Shown here piece by piece: positions 1-5,124 of a stretch of DNA of 5,124 nucleotides. The position numbers and the translations under genes were made by a program. Within the stretch, counting starts at the first letter, position 1, and each line of letters starts with the position of its first letter. The DNA lies in contig CALDSP010000244.1 in the NCBI GenBank assembly GCA_937924465.1, positions 1 through 5,124 on the forward strand, read 5' to 3'. Source of the DNA: an uncultured Leptospiraceae bacterium (GTDB taxonomy: Bacteria; Spirochaetota; Leptospiria; Leptospirales; Leptospiraceae). The notes beneath the pieces were generated by a model. That model was not told the DNA's origin, did not search any database, and was given only the letters and a program-made list of their open reading frames with translations.

Positions 1-1542
1 ACTCTCATTTCCTATTATTGGATTGTACACTTGCTGAGAGTTTTTGGAGGATTTCCTTTTGTTTTTGCAATTTTCTTTTTTCTTTTGTATAGTATTGGAA
101 CTAACCTTAGATATCCAATATTTATTTTATTGTTTACTTACTTAAGAAAAAAAGTAAAAAAATATTTATTTATCATTTTGGGATTGAGTATTGTAAGTGC
201 TGAGTTTTTTACATTTCAACTTTTTCCTTATTACTTAGGAAACTTACTCTCTGGAAATAAATATTTAATTCAAAATGTAGAATATGTAGGAATTTATGGA
301 CTTAGTATTTTAGTAGTTATTTTTTCTTATTGGATGTATAGAGTAATTCCTAATTTTCTTTTATACAGAAAAAATTTATTTATAAGAAAAAAATTTTTAG
401 AGTTTAGTATACTACCTAGTTTATTGGTCATAGCTGCTTTTATAAATGGGATTTGGTTATATTATAAATGGAGTTCTCAAACTCCCGATTTTAGCCTTCA
501 AGTTATTATGATTCAACCCAACTCTCCTTTGGAATTTCGAGATGGAAGGTTTAAAGAATCCATTGAAACACTAATGGAAAAAATTGAAGAACTTGCTAAA
601 AAAGGAGCAAACGACAAAAAGCCTAATCTCATTGTACTTCCAGAGTCTGCCGTGCCTTTCTTTTCTACCAATAACACAGAGGCAACTAATTTATTCAATC
701 GTTCTTATTATGAAAGATTTGAAGCCCTCATGTATTTACTAGCAATAAAGTATAAAACCAATGTTTATTTCAACGAAATAGATGCGACTTTCATAGATGG
801 AAAGCCTTCTAGAAAAAGCCAAAGATTTTACAATAGTTCTGTAGTTTTTGATCCGAATGGAAATCGAAGAGATTCTTATCAAAAATCTTATCTTCTTGCC
901 TTTGGAGAGTATTTACCTTTGGGAGAGACTTTTCCTATTTTGTATGATCTAATTCCTCAAGTAGGACAATTTCTAGAAGGCAAACAACAAAACTTACTTG
1001 GTTATTATAAATCCAAAGAAGAATTAGGGGAATGGAACAAGTCTCATTTACGTTGGATGGATTCTAGTTTTATGAATATGAAAAGTTTTCGAGAATATTA
1101 TAAAGAAAGAGAAACTAATTTAGAAGAGGTAGGAAAATTTCTTCCTTTGATTTGTTATGAAGTCATTCTTCCCGAGTTTGTAAGAAAATTTTATAAAAAT
1201 GGAAATCCCGATTTTATTGTAAACATTACTAATGATAAGTGGTATGGCAAATCTATTGAAACATTCCAACACTTAGAATTAGCCAAAATTCGTTCTATTG
1301 AGTCGCGTCGTTGGATGGTGCGTTCTACTCTGTCAGGAACTTCTGTTTATATAAATCACTTAGGAGAGGTACTAAATGAAATTTACACTGGAATTGAAAC
1401 AGAAGAAGTATATTCTGCAAGAATTGACGTTATGCGAAAAGATCCTACTTTTTATGTGAAATATGGAAATTTAATTGTCTGGATGTTTTGGTTTTTTAGT
1501 TTAACTTGGATTTTTTTTCTCTTATTCAAAAACAAAATTTAA
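1..1542 (+). CDS. lnt: Apolipoprotein N-acyltransferase, 5'-truncated by the window
   Basis: Inner-membrane enzyme that moves an acyl chain from a phospholipid to the N-terminal cysteine of apolipoproteins, the last step of lipoprotein maturation. The frame is open to base 1, and the codons before the TTG at 31 read YYWIVHLLRVFGGFP, which matches an internal Lnt segment, so the TTG is not the start; roughly 70-80 N-terminal residues are missing. Numbering from TTG31: four hydrophobic segments between about 10 and 150, then a nitrilase-fold domain with the triad E205 (VLPESAVPFF), K285 (QKSYLLAFGEYLPL, with E293) and C375 (LICYEVIL), then NITNDKWYGKS, and a C-terminal membrane helix (about 480-500). 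The triad corresponds to E. coli E267/K335/C387. The K-to-C distance is 90 residues against 52 in E. coli, so there is an insertion of about 38 residues near the active site. purU follows after 6 bases. Confidence 0.95.
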   Translation, partial: TLISYYWIVHLLRVFGGFPFVFAIFFFLLYSIGTNLRYPIFILLFTYLRKKVKKYLFIILGLSIVSAEFFTFQLFPYYLGNLLSGNKYLIQNVEYVGIYGLSILVVIFSYWMYRVIPNFLLYRKNLFIRKKFLEFSILPSLLVIAAFINGIWLYYKWSSQTPDFSLQVIMIQPNSPLEFRDGRFKESIETLMEKIEELAKKGANDKKPNLIVLPESAVPFFSTNNTEATNLFNRSYYERFEALMYLLAIKYKTNVYFNEIDATFIDGKPSRKSQRFYNSSVVFDPNGNRRDSYQKSYLLAFGEYLPLGETFPILYDLIPQVGQFLEGKQQNLLGYYKSKEELGEWNKSHLRWMDSSFMNMKSFREYYKERETNLEEVGKFLPLICYEVILPEFVRKFYKNGNPDFIVNITNDKWYGKSIETFQHLELAKIRSIESRRWMVRSTLSGTSVYINHLGEVLNEIYTGIETEEVYSARIDVMRKDPTFYVKYGNLIVWMFWFFSLTWIFFLLFKNKI

Positions 1543-1548
1543 AATATT

Positions 1549-2385
1549 ATGCAACATTATATTCTTAGAATTGTATGTGATGATCGAAAAGGACTTATCT
1601 TTGATACAATGAAAATCTTGCTTGCTCATGGTTCGAACATTCTAGAAAATGAAGAGTTTGTAGATGAATATACACGAAAGTTTTTTATGAGAACTGAATT
1701 TATTTTAGATGGAGATATAAATCAACTAGAAAAAGAAATCAAAAATTTTTTTAAAACTTCAACAAAAATCGAACTCTTACCTAAGAAAGAAAAAAAATTA
1801 TGGGTTTTAGTTACTAAGGAGCATCATTGTTTAAGTGATATACTGGTTAGATGTTTTCATAAAGATTGGAATGCTAGTATACAAGGAATTATTTCTAACC
1901 ATGAAGTCTTGCGTAAGTTTTCAGAAATGTTTGGCTATTCTTATTATTTTGTATCTCATGAAAACAAAACTAGGGAAGACATGGAAAAAGAAATTAGTCA
2001 AATTATTGCTTCAAAAGGTGAGTTTGATTATATTATTCTTGCTAAGTACATGCGAATTCTTTCGGAAGAATTTACAAAAAAATACGAGTCAAAAATTGTA
2101 AACATTCACCATTCTTTTCTTCCTGCTTTTGTTGGAGCCAAACCTTACAAACAAGCCTTTGATAGAGGAGTTAAAATTATTGGTGCCACTTCTCATTTTG
2201 TTACTGCTCACTTAGATGAGGGGCCCATTATAGCCCAAGGAATTATTTCGGTAGATCACTCCTACACAGAAGAAGACTTAAAAAGTTCTGGAAGAGATGT
2301 TGAAGTGAGAGTTCTTTCTGAAACCATTCGTCTTCTTCTGGAAGATAGAGTCTTTATAAATGAAAATAAAACAGTAATTTTATAG
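1549..2385 (+). CDS. purU: Formyltetrahydrofolate deformylase
   Basis: Cytosolic enzyme that hydrolyses 10-formyl-tetrahydrofolate to formate and tetrahydrofolate (EC 3.5.1.10), balancing the folate pools and supplying formate. The 278 residues match the usual length (E. coli 280) and align from end to end. Residues 1-76 form an ACT regulatory domain (IVCDDRKGLI, then NEEFVDEYTRKFFMRTEF). Residues 84-278 form the formyltransferase-fold catalytic domain with VTKEHHCLSDIL, LAKYMRILSEEF, NIHHSFLPAF (N185, H187) and DEGPII (D223), the Asn-His-Asp set shared with GAR transformylase. The C-terminus NKTVIL is also typical. The ATG gives the standard N-terminus, although no Shine-Dalgarno sequence is visible in the 6-base gap after lnt; translational coupling is possible. 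The stop lies 10 bases from the stop of the convergent gene. Confidence 0.97.
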   Translation: MQHYILRIVCDDRKGLIFDTMKILLAHGSNILENEEFVDEYTRKFFMRTEFILDGDINQLEKEIKNFFKTSTKIELLPKKEKKLWVLVTKEHHCLSDILVRCFHKDWNASIQGIISNHEVLRKFSEMFGYSYYFVSHENKTREDMEKEISQIIASKGEFDYIILAKYMRILSEEFTKKYESKIVNIHHSFLPAFVGAKPYKQAFDRGVKIIGATSHFVTAHLDEGPIIAQGIISVDHSYTEEDLKSSGRDVEVRVLSETIRLLLEDRVFINENKTVIL

Positions 2386-2396
2386 TAAAACTTTTT
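2378..2396 (+). terminator. Weak AT-only hairpin between convergent genes
   Basis: TTTTA (2378-2382) and TAAAA (2386-2390) form a 5-bp stem whose loop is the purU TAG stop codon, followed by CTTTTT (2391-2396). It is the only terminator-like structure in the 10-base gap between the convergent stop codons and could serve purU. The stem contains only A-T pairs, so a chance match is quite possible in DNA this AT-rich. Confidence 0.25.
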
Positions 2397-3946
2397 CACT
2401 GAATTCGTATGACAGTAGGATCTCCGTTGTCTTTAGCAGGAATAAGCAACCTACCTTGATTATCCAGAGTTCCTGCTTTTGAATTGCCAATGCTACTGTG
2501 AACGTACTTTCCCCCTACTCCAAAGCTTGTGTCTATTGCTCCATTTTCATGAAAACGAATGACAAGGGGAATATTAGCACCGTTGTTTGTCTCTCCACTG
2601 GCAAGAATTTTTCCATCTTCTTGTACAAACACAGAGTAGGCACTAGCATTGTTGGATGGATTTACTTGTGTAGTTACTAAACCTCCATTTCCAAAACTAG
2701 AATCAATGGCTCCATTCTCATGGAAACGAACTAAACTGAAAGCATCATTCGATGAACCGTTATCACTAACTCCACACAATAGAATTTTTCCATCTCTTTG
2801 GAGAGTATGGATTCCTCCTCCTGCAGAAACTGAAAATTCATATCTTCCAATTCCTCCTACACCAAAACCTGTGTCTAAACTTCCGTTTGTGTTTAACCGG
2901 GCCACTACAAAACGTCCATTATCACTGCTGTCCGCTGCCTCTCCAGTCACTAAAAGTTTTCCATCTGCAAGCAGGGAAATTCTATAAAGATTGTTATTGT
3001 CAGTATCTCCGGTAAATGTTTTCATTCCTCCTATTGCAAAACTTGTATCTAGATTTCCATTGCTCAAAAGTCGTAGTACCGCATACTCAAAGTTGTAGTG
3101 TCCTACTAAAAGAATTCTTTCACTTTCATCTACCTGAATAGCGTAAATTTCTTTTGAAAAATTATCGTTGAAGAGTTGGATTTGTCCTGAAGTTCCAAAA
3201 CTTAGATCCCATGTTAGATTAGAATTCAATCTAGCAATGTAAAAGAAGTAATCGGAAGAATCATCATAATAACCAGCTACTATAATCTTTTCGTCTTTTT
3301 GTAAAAATAAAGCAAATAAATTTATATCAGGGCTTGTAAAAAGAAACTCACTTTCAAACTCTCCGTTTTCTTTCAGCAAGATAAGTTTGTATCTTCCTAG
3401 TACCAAAATTTTTCCATCTGGTCTAACTTTGATTTGTCTTATACCATCAATTCCAGGGGAGATAAGACTATAACTTTGAAAACTAGTATCCAACTCTCCT
3501 GCTAGTTGAATACTTAGTTTTTCGCTTTCAATTGGACTTTGAATTTGGTATTTTTGGTCAGAGACTCTAAGAGTAGGAGAATAAAGTCCTGTTTTTTTAA
3601 TTGTAAAGTCTGCGCTGGAGTTTTTGCAGTTTTCTAGAGTGTAATCTATTATTCCATCGGGTTCTAAGTCTAGGTCACACTTGATGGCATCTCCATCTGG
3701 GTCTTCAACTTCCCAGTTGATTTGAAAGGTTTTACCAAATGAAACATTTGTTGTACTAGCTTTAAAGGATTTGATAATAGGGGGTCGGTTAGGAAAATTT
3801 AAAGCTTGTATAATAAGGTTGCGAATGAGTCCCGTAGGAGAAGAAGTATCATAAGGAGCTCGCTTTGCTTTCAGACAATCTGTGAGGGTGGCTATAAAAA
3901 AGAGAATGAAGATTGTATAAACTTTTAAAACTTTTACTGTTTTCAT
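2396..3946 (-). CDS. Probable exported lipoprotein with seven delta-60 repeats
   Basis: Specific function unknown. I start at the ATG at 3946 (516 aa) because it gives a clean signal peptide: a basic MKTVKVLK region, a hydrophobic core, then LTDC with C24 as candidate lipidated cysteine. Asp at -1 is unusual even for the loose spirochaete lipobox. An in-frame ATG at 3973 would add nine residues (one acidic) in front. Neither start has a clear Shine-Dalgarno sequence. After a tether with PYDTSSPTG comes an Ig/PKD-like domain (about 55-146) with WEVEDPDGD and two cysteines (C90, C107) that could pair. From about 150 to the end are seven copies of a unit built on 'NGxLDxSFGxGG ... DGKILVxG ... 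VxRF', matching the delta-60 repeat family. Seven such units suggest a seven-bladed beta-propeller, probably on the cell surface or in the periplasm. The gene is convergent to purU. Confidence 0.85.
   Translation of the reverse strand: MKTVKVLKVYTIFILFFIATLTDCLKAKRAPYDTSSPTGLIRNLIIQALNFPNRPPIIKSFKASTTNVSFGKTFQINWEVEDPDGDAIKCDLDLEPDGIIDYTLENCKNSSADFTIKKTGLYSPTLRVSDQKYQIQSPIESEKLSIQLAGELDTSFQSYSLISPGIDGIRQIKVRPDGKILVLGRYKLILLKENGEFESEFLFTSPDINLFALFLQKDEKIIVAGYYDDSSDYFFYIARLNSNLTWDLSFGTSGQIQLFNDNFSKEIYAIQVDESERILLVGHYNFEYAVLRLLSNGNLDTSFAIGGMKTFTGDTDNNNLYRISLLADGKLLVTGEAADSSDNGRFVVARLNTNGSLDTGFGVGGIGRYEFSVSAGGGIHTLQRDGKILLCGVSDNGSSNDAFSLVRFHENGAIDSSFGNGGLVTTQVNPSNNASAYSVFVQEDGKILASGETNNGANIPLVIRFHENGAIDTSFGVGGKYVHSSIGNSKAGTLDNQGRLLIPAKDNGDPTVIRIQ
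2399..3502 (-). repeat. Seven degenerate tandem protein repeats (delta-60 type)
   Basis: The anchor motifs begin, in the 516-residue numbering, at residues 150 (GELDTSF), 194 (NGEFESEF), 241 (NSNLTWDLSF), 296 (NGNLDTSF), 354 (NGSLDTGF), 411 (NGAIDSSF) and 468 (NGAIDTSF). Unit length is 44-58 residues: the first units are shorter and more diverged, the last ones 57-58. The last two are still similar in DNA: 2538-2559 and 2709-2730 share 20 of 22 bases and lie exactly 171 bases (57 codons) apart, which points to recent duplication or conversion at the C-terminal end. Confidence 0.85.
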
Positions 3947-4089
3947 AATAAATGTTAGACTATTGTCAAGCATAGAAAATTTATTCTTATTTAAAAAAAC
4001 TCAAATTTTATTATTTTTTAATAGTAAAGTTTTAAATTCTTTTATTTTGGGATTGCTTGCCGTTGTATGCAGTTTTACTGTCTGTCGTT
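3947..4089. other. Extremely AT-rich leader and composition boundary
   Basis: Non-coding spacer between the lipoprotein gene and the methyltransferase fragment. Only 6 of 60 bases in 3981-4040 are G or C, then GC rises from about 4048. It presumably carries the lipoprotein promoter, but the sequence is so AT-rich that no -10/-35 pair stands out. The change near 4048-4060 is a candidate edge of the acquired segment to the right. Confidence 0.45.
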
Positions 4090-4362
4090 TTATTCTTTTG
4101 CATTCGGTTCAACAGCATTCAAATTGTATCCCATAACTTTTCTGTTGAGTTCTTTTGCAACATCTATTGTTGTTCCACTTCCACACATTGGGTCAACCAC
4201 TAAACCATTTTCTTTTGTGTATCGTTGTAACAAATTCTCAATTACAAATGCGAAGGTTACTCCATTGTATTTATTGTTACCGTGTTTGTCTTCATAGTTT
4301 TGAGTTGGAAAATCCCAAAGCGTTGTAGATTCAAGAATAAGTTCTCTTTTACTTTTGGTCAT
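4090..4362 (-). pseudogene. DNA methyltransferase, N-terminal fragment (N4/N6 type)
   Basis: This 90-residue fragment is from an AdoMet-dependent DNA methyltransferase of the N4-cytosine/N6-adenine class, normally the protective half of a restriction-modification system. It contains LWDFPTQNYEDKHGNNKYNG, then TFAFVIENLLQRY, then VVDPMCGSGTTIDVAKELNRK (about 56-76), whose DPMCGSGTT is the AdoMet-binding motif I, and GYNLN. It diverges after that and stops at 4090. Full enzymes of this class are about 200-400 residues; the catalytic (D/S)PP(Y/F) motif IV and all that follows are absent here and in the sequence to the left, so it cannot methylate DNA as seen. The ATG at 4362 follows the stop of the upstream small ORF by 7 bases; a TTG at 4365 is an alternative. 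There is no strong Shine-Dalgarno sequence. It probably lost its 3' part at the edge of the acquired segment. Confidence 0.75.
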
Positions 4363-4369
4363 CAAAAAA

Positions 4370-4537
4370 TCATTGAATTAGTTTTCCTAAATCATCAATA
4401 AATTTGTCGAACATTTTTACTTTACTACTTTCTTCAATATTCGTCTCACTCAAAACTCTGTCTAGCATTACTATTTTTATATCATTATTCTGTAGACCAA
4501 TCCCTATTGCCCTTATTCTCTGGCTCGGTTGGTCCAT
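4370..4537 (-). CDS. Small unknown ORF, 55 aa, upstream of the methyltransferase fragment
   Basis: I do not recognise this protein. It begins MDQPSQRIRAIGIGLQNNDI and continues with a charged, probably helical half ending FDKFIDDLGKLIQ; no signal peptide, membrane segment or metal-binding cysteines are seen. Its reality is supported by position more than by sequence: its ATG lies 2 bases after the stop of the fragment upstream and its TGA 7 bases before the methyltransferase ATG, spacing typical of an operon. It may be a genuine accessory gene of the restriction-modification locus, or the C-terminal remainder of a larger decayed gene, because the frame is open for eight more codons upstream without an ATG (one in-frame TTG, two codons before the ATG). 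A different frame across its start (ATG at 4565-4567) gives only 26 codons. Confidence 0.45.
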   Translation of the reverse strand: MDQPSQRIRAIGIGLQNNDIKIVMLDRVLSETNIEESSKVKMFDKFIDDLGKLIQ

Positions 4538-4539
4538 TG

Positions 4540-4684
4540 TCAATCGATTTTCTCTGTTCGGTCATCTCTTAGTCTGACTACTAACTTTTTGCAGTTATCC
4601 GATTGTAAAAGTAACTCCTTTAGAGTCGGGCAATTACCGAATCAATTCAAGCATTTCTGAGAATGGCTCAAAGCTGGATAAAAT
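4540..4684 (-). pseudogene. Frame-disrupted protein fragment
   Basis: Two minus-strand frames together read like one protein: SSFEPFSEMLELIR, stopped by TAA at 4634-4636, and then one base out of phase NCPTLKELLLQSDNCKK, followed by LVVRLRDDRTEKID and a TGA at 4540-4542. Removing one T near 4636 would join them into an uninterrupted polypeptide. The second piece has no start codon of its own, and its stop lies 2 bases before the 55-codon ORF, as in an operon. The family is not recognised. It could be a small gene broken by one insertion (ATG at 4654, about 38 codons after repair) or the tail of a longer lost gene. Confidence 0.3.
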
Positions 4685-4709
4685 TTAAGTTACGATTTTT
4701 TTTAGACAG

Positions 4710-4738
4710 TTGACATTTTATACCAAAGTCAGAATGAT
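4710..4738 (+). promoter_or_regulatory. Plus-strand promoter-like pair overlapping the minus-strand promoter
   Basis: TTGACA (4710-4715, perfect -35) and AATGAT (4733-4738, 4 of 6 for -10) are 17 bases apart. A start near 4745 would transcribe the GC-rich hairpin segment to the right. It shares its bases with the minus-strand promoter, so the two would be divergent and mutually exclusive. The weak -10 keeps this tentative. Confidence 0.25.
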
Positions 4739-4744
4739 TTTCAA
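4717..4744 (-). promoter_or_regulatory. Extended -10 promoter facing the methyltransferase fragment
   Basis: On the minus strand TTGAAA (4744-4739) is followed after 16 bases by TATAAA (4722-4717), preceded by TGG, an extended -10. Each hexamer matches the sigma-70 consensus at 5 of 6 positions. Transcription would start near 4710 and run into the broken fragment, the 55-codon ORF and the methyltransferase fragment. A separate promoter for the modification side is common in restriction-modification loci. Confidence 0.5.
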
Positions 4745-4903
4745 AACTTTTATTATGGCAAGCAAGGTTGGGGTATTCTCCTAGTATATGAGTATCTGGC
4801 ACCGTAGAAGTGAAGATAAACACAACAACGACGGGGAAGAACGGTCATAGGTTCCTTCTAATTATGGAGGGGATTTTACCGTTTGGGAACGGTGAAACTT
4901 TTT
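4745..4903 (+). ncRNA. Candidate structured small RNA (tentative)
   Basis: Downstream of the plus-strand promoter-like pair, RNA of this strand can form three successive hairpins: 4771-4778 with 4790-4797 (8 pairs, three G-U), 4835-4842 with 4851-4859 (8 pairs, one G-U, C4854 bulged), and 4874-4883 with 4888-4897 (10 pairs, one G-U, TGGG loop). The last is followed by C and five T (4899-4903), as at an intrinsic terminator. The G-U pairs favour the + strand over its complement. The RNA would be antisense to the 3' end of the endonuclease remnant. No known RNA family is recognised; it may be chance folding or a decayed mobile-element end. Confidence 0.22.
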
Positions 4904-5083
4904 CCAGTTGATTTGGCTTTTTTTCCCACTGCATTCGTACTTGGCATAAACAATTTGTTTGAAAAAGCTAATGCAGTAGTCTGAAAATATCTCATCAATT
5001 ATCACTAAAACCTCATCTCTGTAATCTTGATTTGAAATTACTTTTTTGATGATGTTTTTCTTTGCGTCTGTATTTAATGGCAT
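4862..5083 (-). pseudogene. Restriction endonuclease N-terminal fragment, possibly CfrBI family
   Basis: A 73-codon frame starting MPLNTDAKKNIIKKVISNQD, then YRDEVLVIIDEIFSDY, FFKQIVYAK and INWKK. From memory this resembles the N-terminus of CfrBI-family type II restriction endonucleases, in which a similar helical region precedes a much longer catalytic part; no search was possible, so the family name is tentative. Everything after about residue 61 (KFHRSQTVKSPP) looks unrelated, and no catalytic nuclease motif is present, so the product would be inactive. A run of seven A in the coding strand (4924-4918) lies just before the divergence and is a plausible frameshift site: the frame entered there reads EKKPNQLEKVSPFPNGKIPS and stays open to about 4840. 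The ATG at 5083 is 2 bases after the stop of the upstream gene. Pairing with a nearby methyltransferase fragment supports the call. Confidence 0.5.
4874..4903 (+). terminator. Hairpin with T-run inside the endonuclease remnant
   Basis: ACCGTT (4878-4883), loop TGGG, AACGGT (4888-4893) is a perfect 6-bp inverted repeat. On the + strand it extends to 10 pairs with one G-U, then C and five T. It resembles a rho-independent terminator for plus-strand transcription. On the minus strand it sits in the out-of-place tail of the endonuclease frame. Confidence 0.35.
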
Positions 5084-5085
5084 AA

Positions 5086-5124
5086 TTATTTAATAGTTTC
5101 TTTGAACTCGTCAAGGGTTAAAAA
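5086..5124 (-). CDS. 3' end of an unknown gene cut by the window edge
   Basis: The minus-strand frame entering from the right edge reads FLTLDEFKETIK and stops with TAA at 5088-5086, only 2 bases before the ATG of the endonuclease remnant. Such spacing suggests translational coupling within one operon, so this may be another gene of the restriction-modification locus, such as a second methyltransferase or a controller protein. Twelve residues are too few to assign a family. Confidence 0.45.
   Translation of the reverse strand, partial: FLTLDEFKETIK

Larger units (their letters stand above)
4685..4861. other. Gene-free stretch with promoter and hairpin signals
   Basis: No convincing coding frame on either strand; the longest minus-strand candidate (ATG near 4839) is about 31 codons and rich in Arg, Cys and Tyr, unlike its neighbours. 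Composition is uneven: 4801-4860 has 27 of 60 G or C, high for this window. The promoter-like pairs and the possible structured RNA listed separately lie here. No recognisable transposase, terminal inverted repeats or target duplication. Confidence 0.5.

Noticed and set aside
31..33. TTG as start codon of lnt
   Set aside because: The frame is open to base 1, and the upstream codons YYWIVH belong to a conserved internal Lnt segment, so the gene begins outside the window.
513..698. Minus-strand ORF of 61 codons
   Set aside because: It is antisense to the conserved catalytic region of lnt around E205 and has no independent support.
1835..2101. Plus-strand ORF of 88 codons
   Set aside because: Shadow frame within purU, which is conserved along its whole length in the other frame.
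2538..2730. DNA repeats as a possible CRISPR or mobile element
   Set aside because: Only two similar copies exist, exactly 57 codons apart in frame, fully explained by the protein repeats.
2498..2987. Two plus-strand ORFs of 60 and 112 codons
   Set aside because: They lie wholly opposite the repeat region of the lipoprotein gene and have no recognisable features.
3964..3969. TTGACA on the minus strand just upstream of the lipoprotein ATG at 3946
   Set aside because: A -10 element at 16-18 bases would fall inside the start of the coding region. TATTAT is only 13 bases away and overlaps the ATG.
4067..4297. Plus-strand ORF of 76 codons
   Set aside because: It is the complement of the methyltransferase fragment, whose minus-strand translation carries clear family motifs.
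4747..4841. Minus-strand ORF of about 31 codons (ATG near 4839)
   Set aside because: Composition rich in Arg, Cys and Tyr, no neighbour spacing or homology signal; it reads like translated non-coding DNA.

Overview
The window is 5.1 kb of very AT-rich bacterial DNA with two parts: a housekeeping part (1-3973) and a degraded accessory part (about 4050-5124). The organism is probably a spirochaete of the Leptospira type. The grounds are low GC, a membrane lipoprotein N-acyltransferase, and a signal-peptide protein whose mature N-terminus has a PYDTSSPTG-like tether resembling leptospiral lipoproteins. This assignment is inference; no rRNA or other marker is present.

Positions 1-2385 (+ strand) hold the 3' part of lnt, which is cut by the window start, followed after 6 bases by a complete purU (formyltetrahydrofolate deformylase). 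The spacing suggests co-transcription, although the two functions (lipoprotein N-acylation; formate and one-carbon balance) are unrelated. Convergent to purU, with only 10 bases between the stop codons, lies a minus-strand gene (2396-3946). It encodes a probable exported lipoprotein with an Ig/PKD-like domain and seven delta-60-type repeats, probably a seven-bladed beta-propeller.

Positions 3947-4089 are an extremely AT-rich leader, followed by a change in composition. From 4090 to the right edge, everything recognisable is on the minus strand and looks like the wreck of a type II restriction-modification locus. In transcription order it reads: the last 12 codons of an unknown gene at the window edge; 2 bases later the N-terminal part of a probable CfrBI-like restriction endonuclease that loses its reading frame; about 180 bases without a gene; a frame-disrupted fragment; 2 bases later a 55-codon unknown ORF; and 7 bases later a DNA methyltransferase cut off just after its AdoMet-binding motif. 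Neither enzyme can be functional as seen here.

The gene-free stretch (4685-4861) is not featureless. It holds a good minus-strand promoter with an extended -10, overlapping a plus-strand promoter-like pair. To the right is a locally GC-rich segment that can form three successive hairpins on the + strand, the last followed by five T. This is the most open-ended signal in the window: a possible small RNA, or the remnant of a mobile element. No tRNA, rRNA, CRISPR array or intact transposase is visible.
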